Assembly: GCA_937902125.1 (NCBI GenBank) | Contig: CALDIB010000039.1 | Location: forward strand, 1-5,904 | DNA length: 5,904 bases | Direction of reading: 5' to 3' | Origin: an uncultured Treponema sp. | Lineage (GTDB): Bacteria; Spirochaetota; Spirochaetia; Treponematales; Treponemataceae | In this document: positions 5,861 through 5,904 of the stretch, piece after piece | How positions within the stretch are numbered: the first letter of the stretch is position 1 | Layout: each line of letters opens with the position of its first letter | Notes under the pieces: generated by a model | Told to the model about the DNA's origin: nothing | The model's input: the letters and a program-made list of their open reading frames with translations, nothing else | Databases searched by the model: none | Program-made: the position numbers and the translations under genes

Positions 5861-5904
5861 AGATCGGAAGAGCACACGTCTGAACTCCAGTCACGATCAG
5901 ATCT
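5861..5904. other. Illumina TruSeq adapter with index, sequencing artefact
   Basis: The terminal 44 bases begin AGATCGGAAGAGC and continue through the standard TruSeq indexed adapter to 5894. They are followed by the six-base index GATCAG (5895-5900, which I recall as TruSeq index 9) and the next adapter bases ATCT. This is untrimmed read-through into the library adapter, not genomic DNA, and should be removed before any annotation. Confidence 0.98.

Noticed and set aside
5862..5894. N-terminus MTGVQTCALPI and start codon for the pseudouridine synthase
   Set aside because: It is translated adapter sequence; the genuine gene is simply open at its 5' end.
1..5904. CRISPR array, tRNA, rRNA or riboswitch
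   Set aside because: No regularly spaced repeats, cloverleaf or conserved rRNA motif was seen on reading the window, and the only gene-free stretch is 92 bases.

Overview
This window looks like a complete short contig from a shotgun or metagenome assembly. It probably comes from a Gram-negative, Treponema-like spirochaete. That placement is an inference from the flavour of the proteins (the RluA C-terminus, an S11 carboxypeptidase with a signal peptide, a divergent RND protein) and from the homopolymer-rich coding style of the right-hand 5 kb; no ribosomal or other marker gene is present. Base composition is not uniform. A hand count gives 18/60 G+C at 61-120 and 38/60 at 2401-2460, and the change coincides with a switch in protein homology near 821-840.

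Layout: (1) 1-831, AT-rich. This is the 3' part of a gene for a pRiA4b ORF-3-like protein, preceded by what looks like the last residues of a DUF6933-type domain. The frame is open at base 1 and is broken by one TAG (673-675) exactly where the family signature DFGDGWE needs its Trp. (2) About 832-2730, plus strand. This is an RND-superfamily permease lacking its first transmembrane segment and first periplasmic half, joined in frame to the tail of the previous gene. The frame then runs through a terminator hairpin and 162 bases into the next gene, antisense to it. (3) 2773-4095, minus strand: an intact uracil permease of the NCS2 family (uraA), with a strong Shine-Dalgarno and its own terminator at 2725-2758. 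(4) 4096-4187: a 92-base divergent promoter region. (5) 4188-5600, plus strand: an intact D-Ala-D-Ala carboxypeptidase (PBP5/6 class) with a signal peptide and possibly a leaderless start. (6) 5574-5860, minus strand: the C-terminal third of an RluA-family pseudouridine synthase, cut by the contig end. (7) 5861-5904: not biological; it is Illumina TruSeq adapter with a 6-base index.

The genes alternate in strand (convergent, divergent, convergent), so no operon is visible and no joint pathway is implied. Pyrimidine uptake, peptidoglycan trimming and RNA modification are ordinary housekeeping jobs. I found no new multi-gene system. The points most worth a second look are the left-hand fusion with its nonsense codon (real decay or chimeric assembly), the loss of proton-relay residues in the RND protein, the possible leaderless start of the carboxypeptidase, and the adapter tail, which lowers trust in both contig ends.
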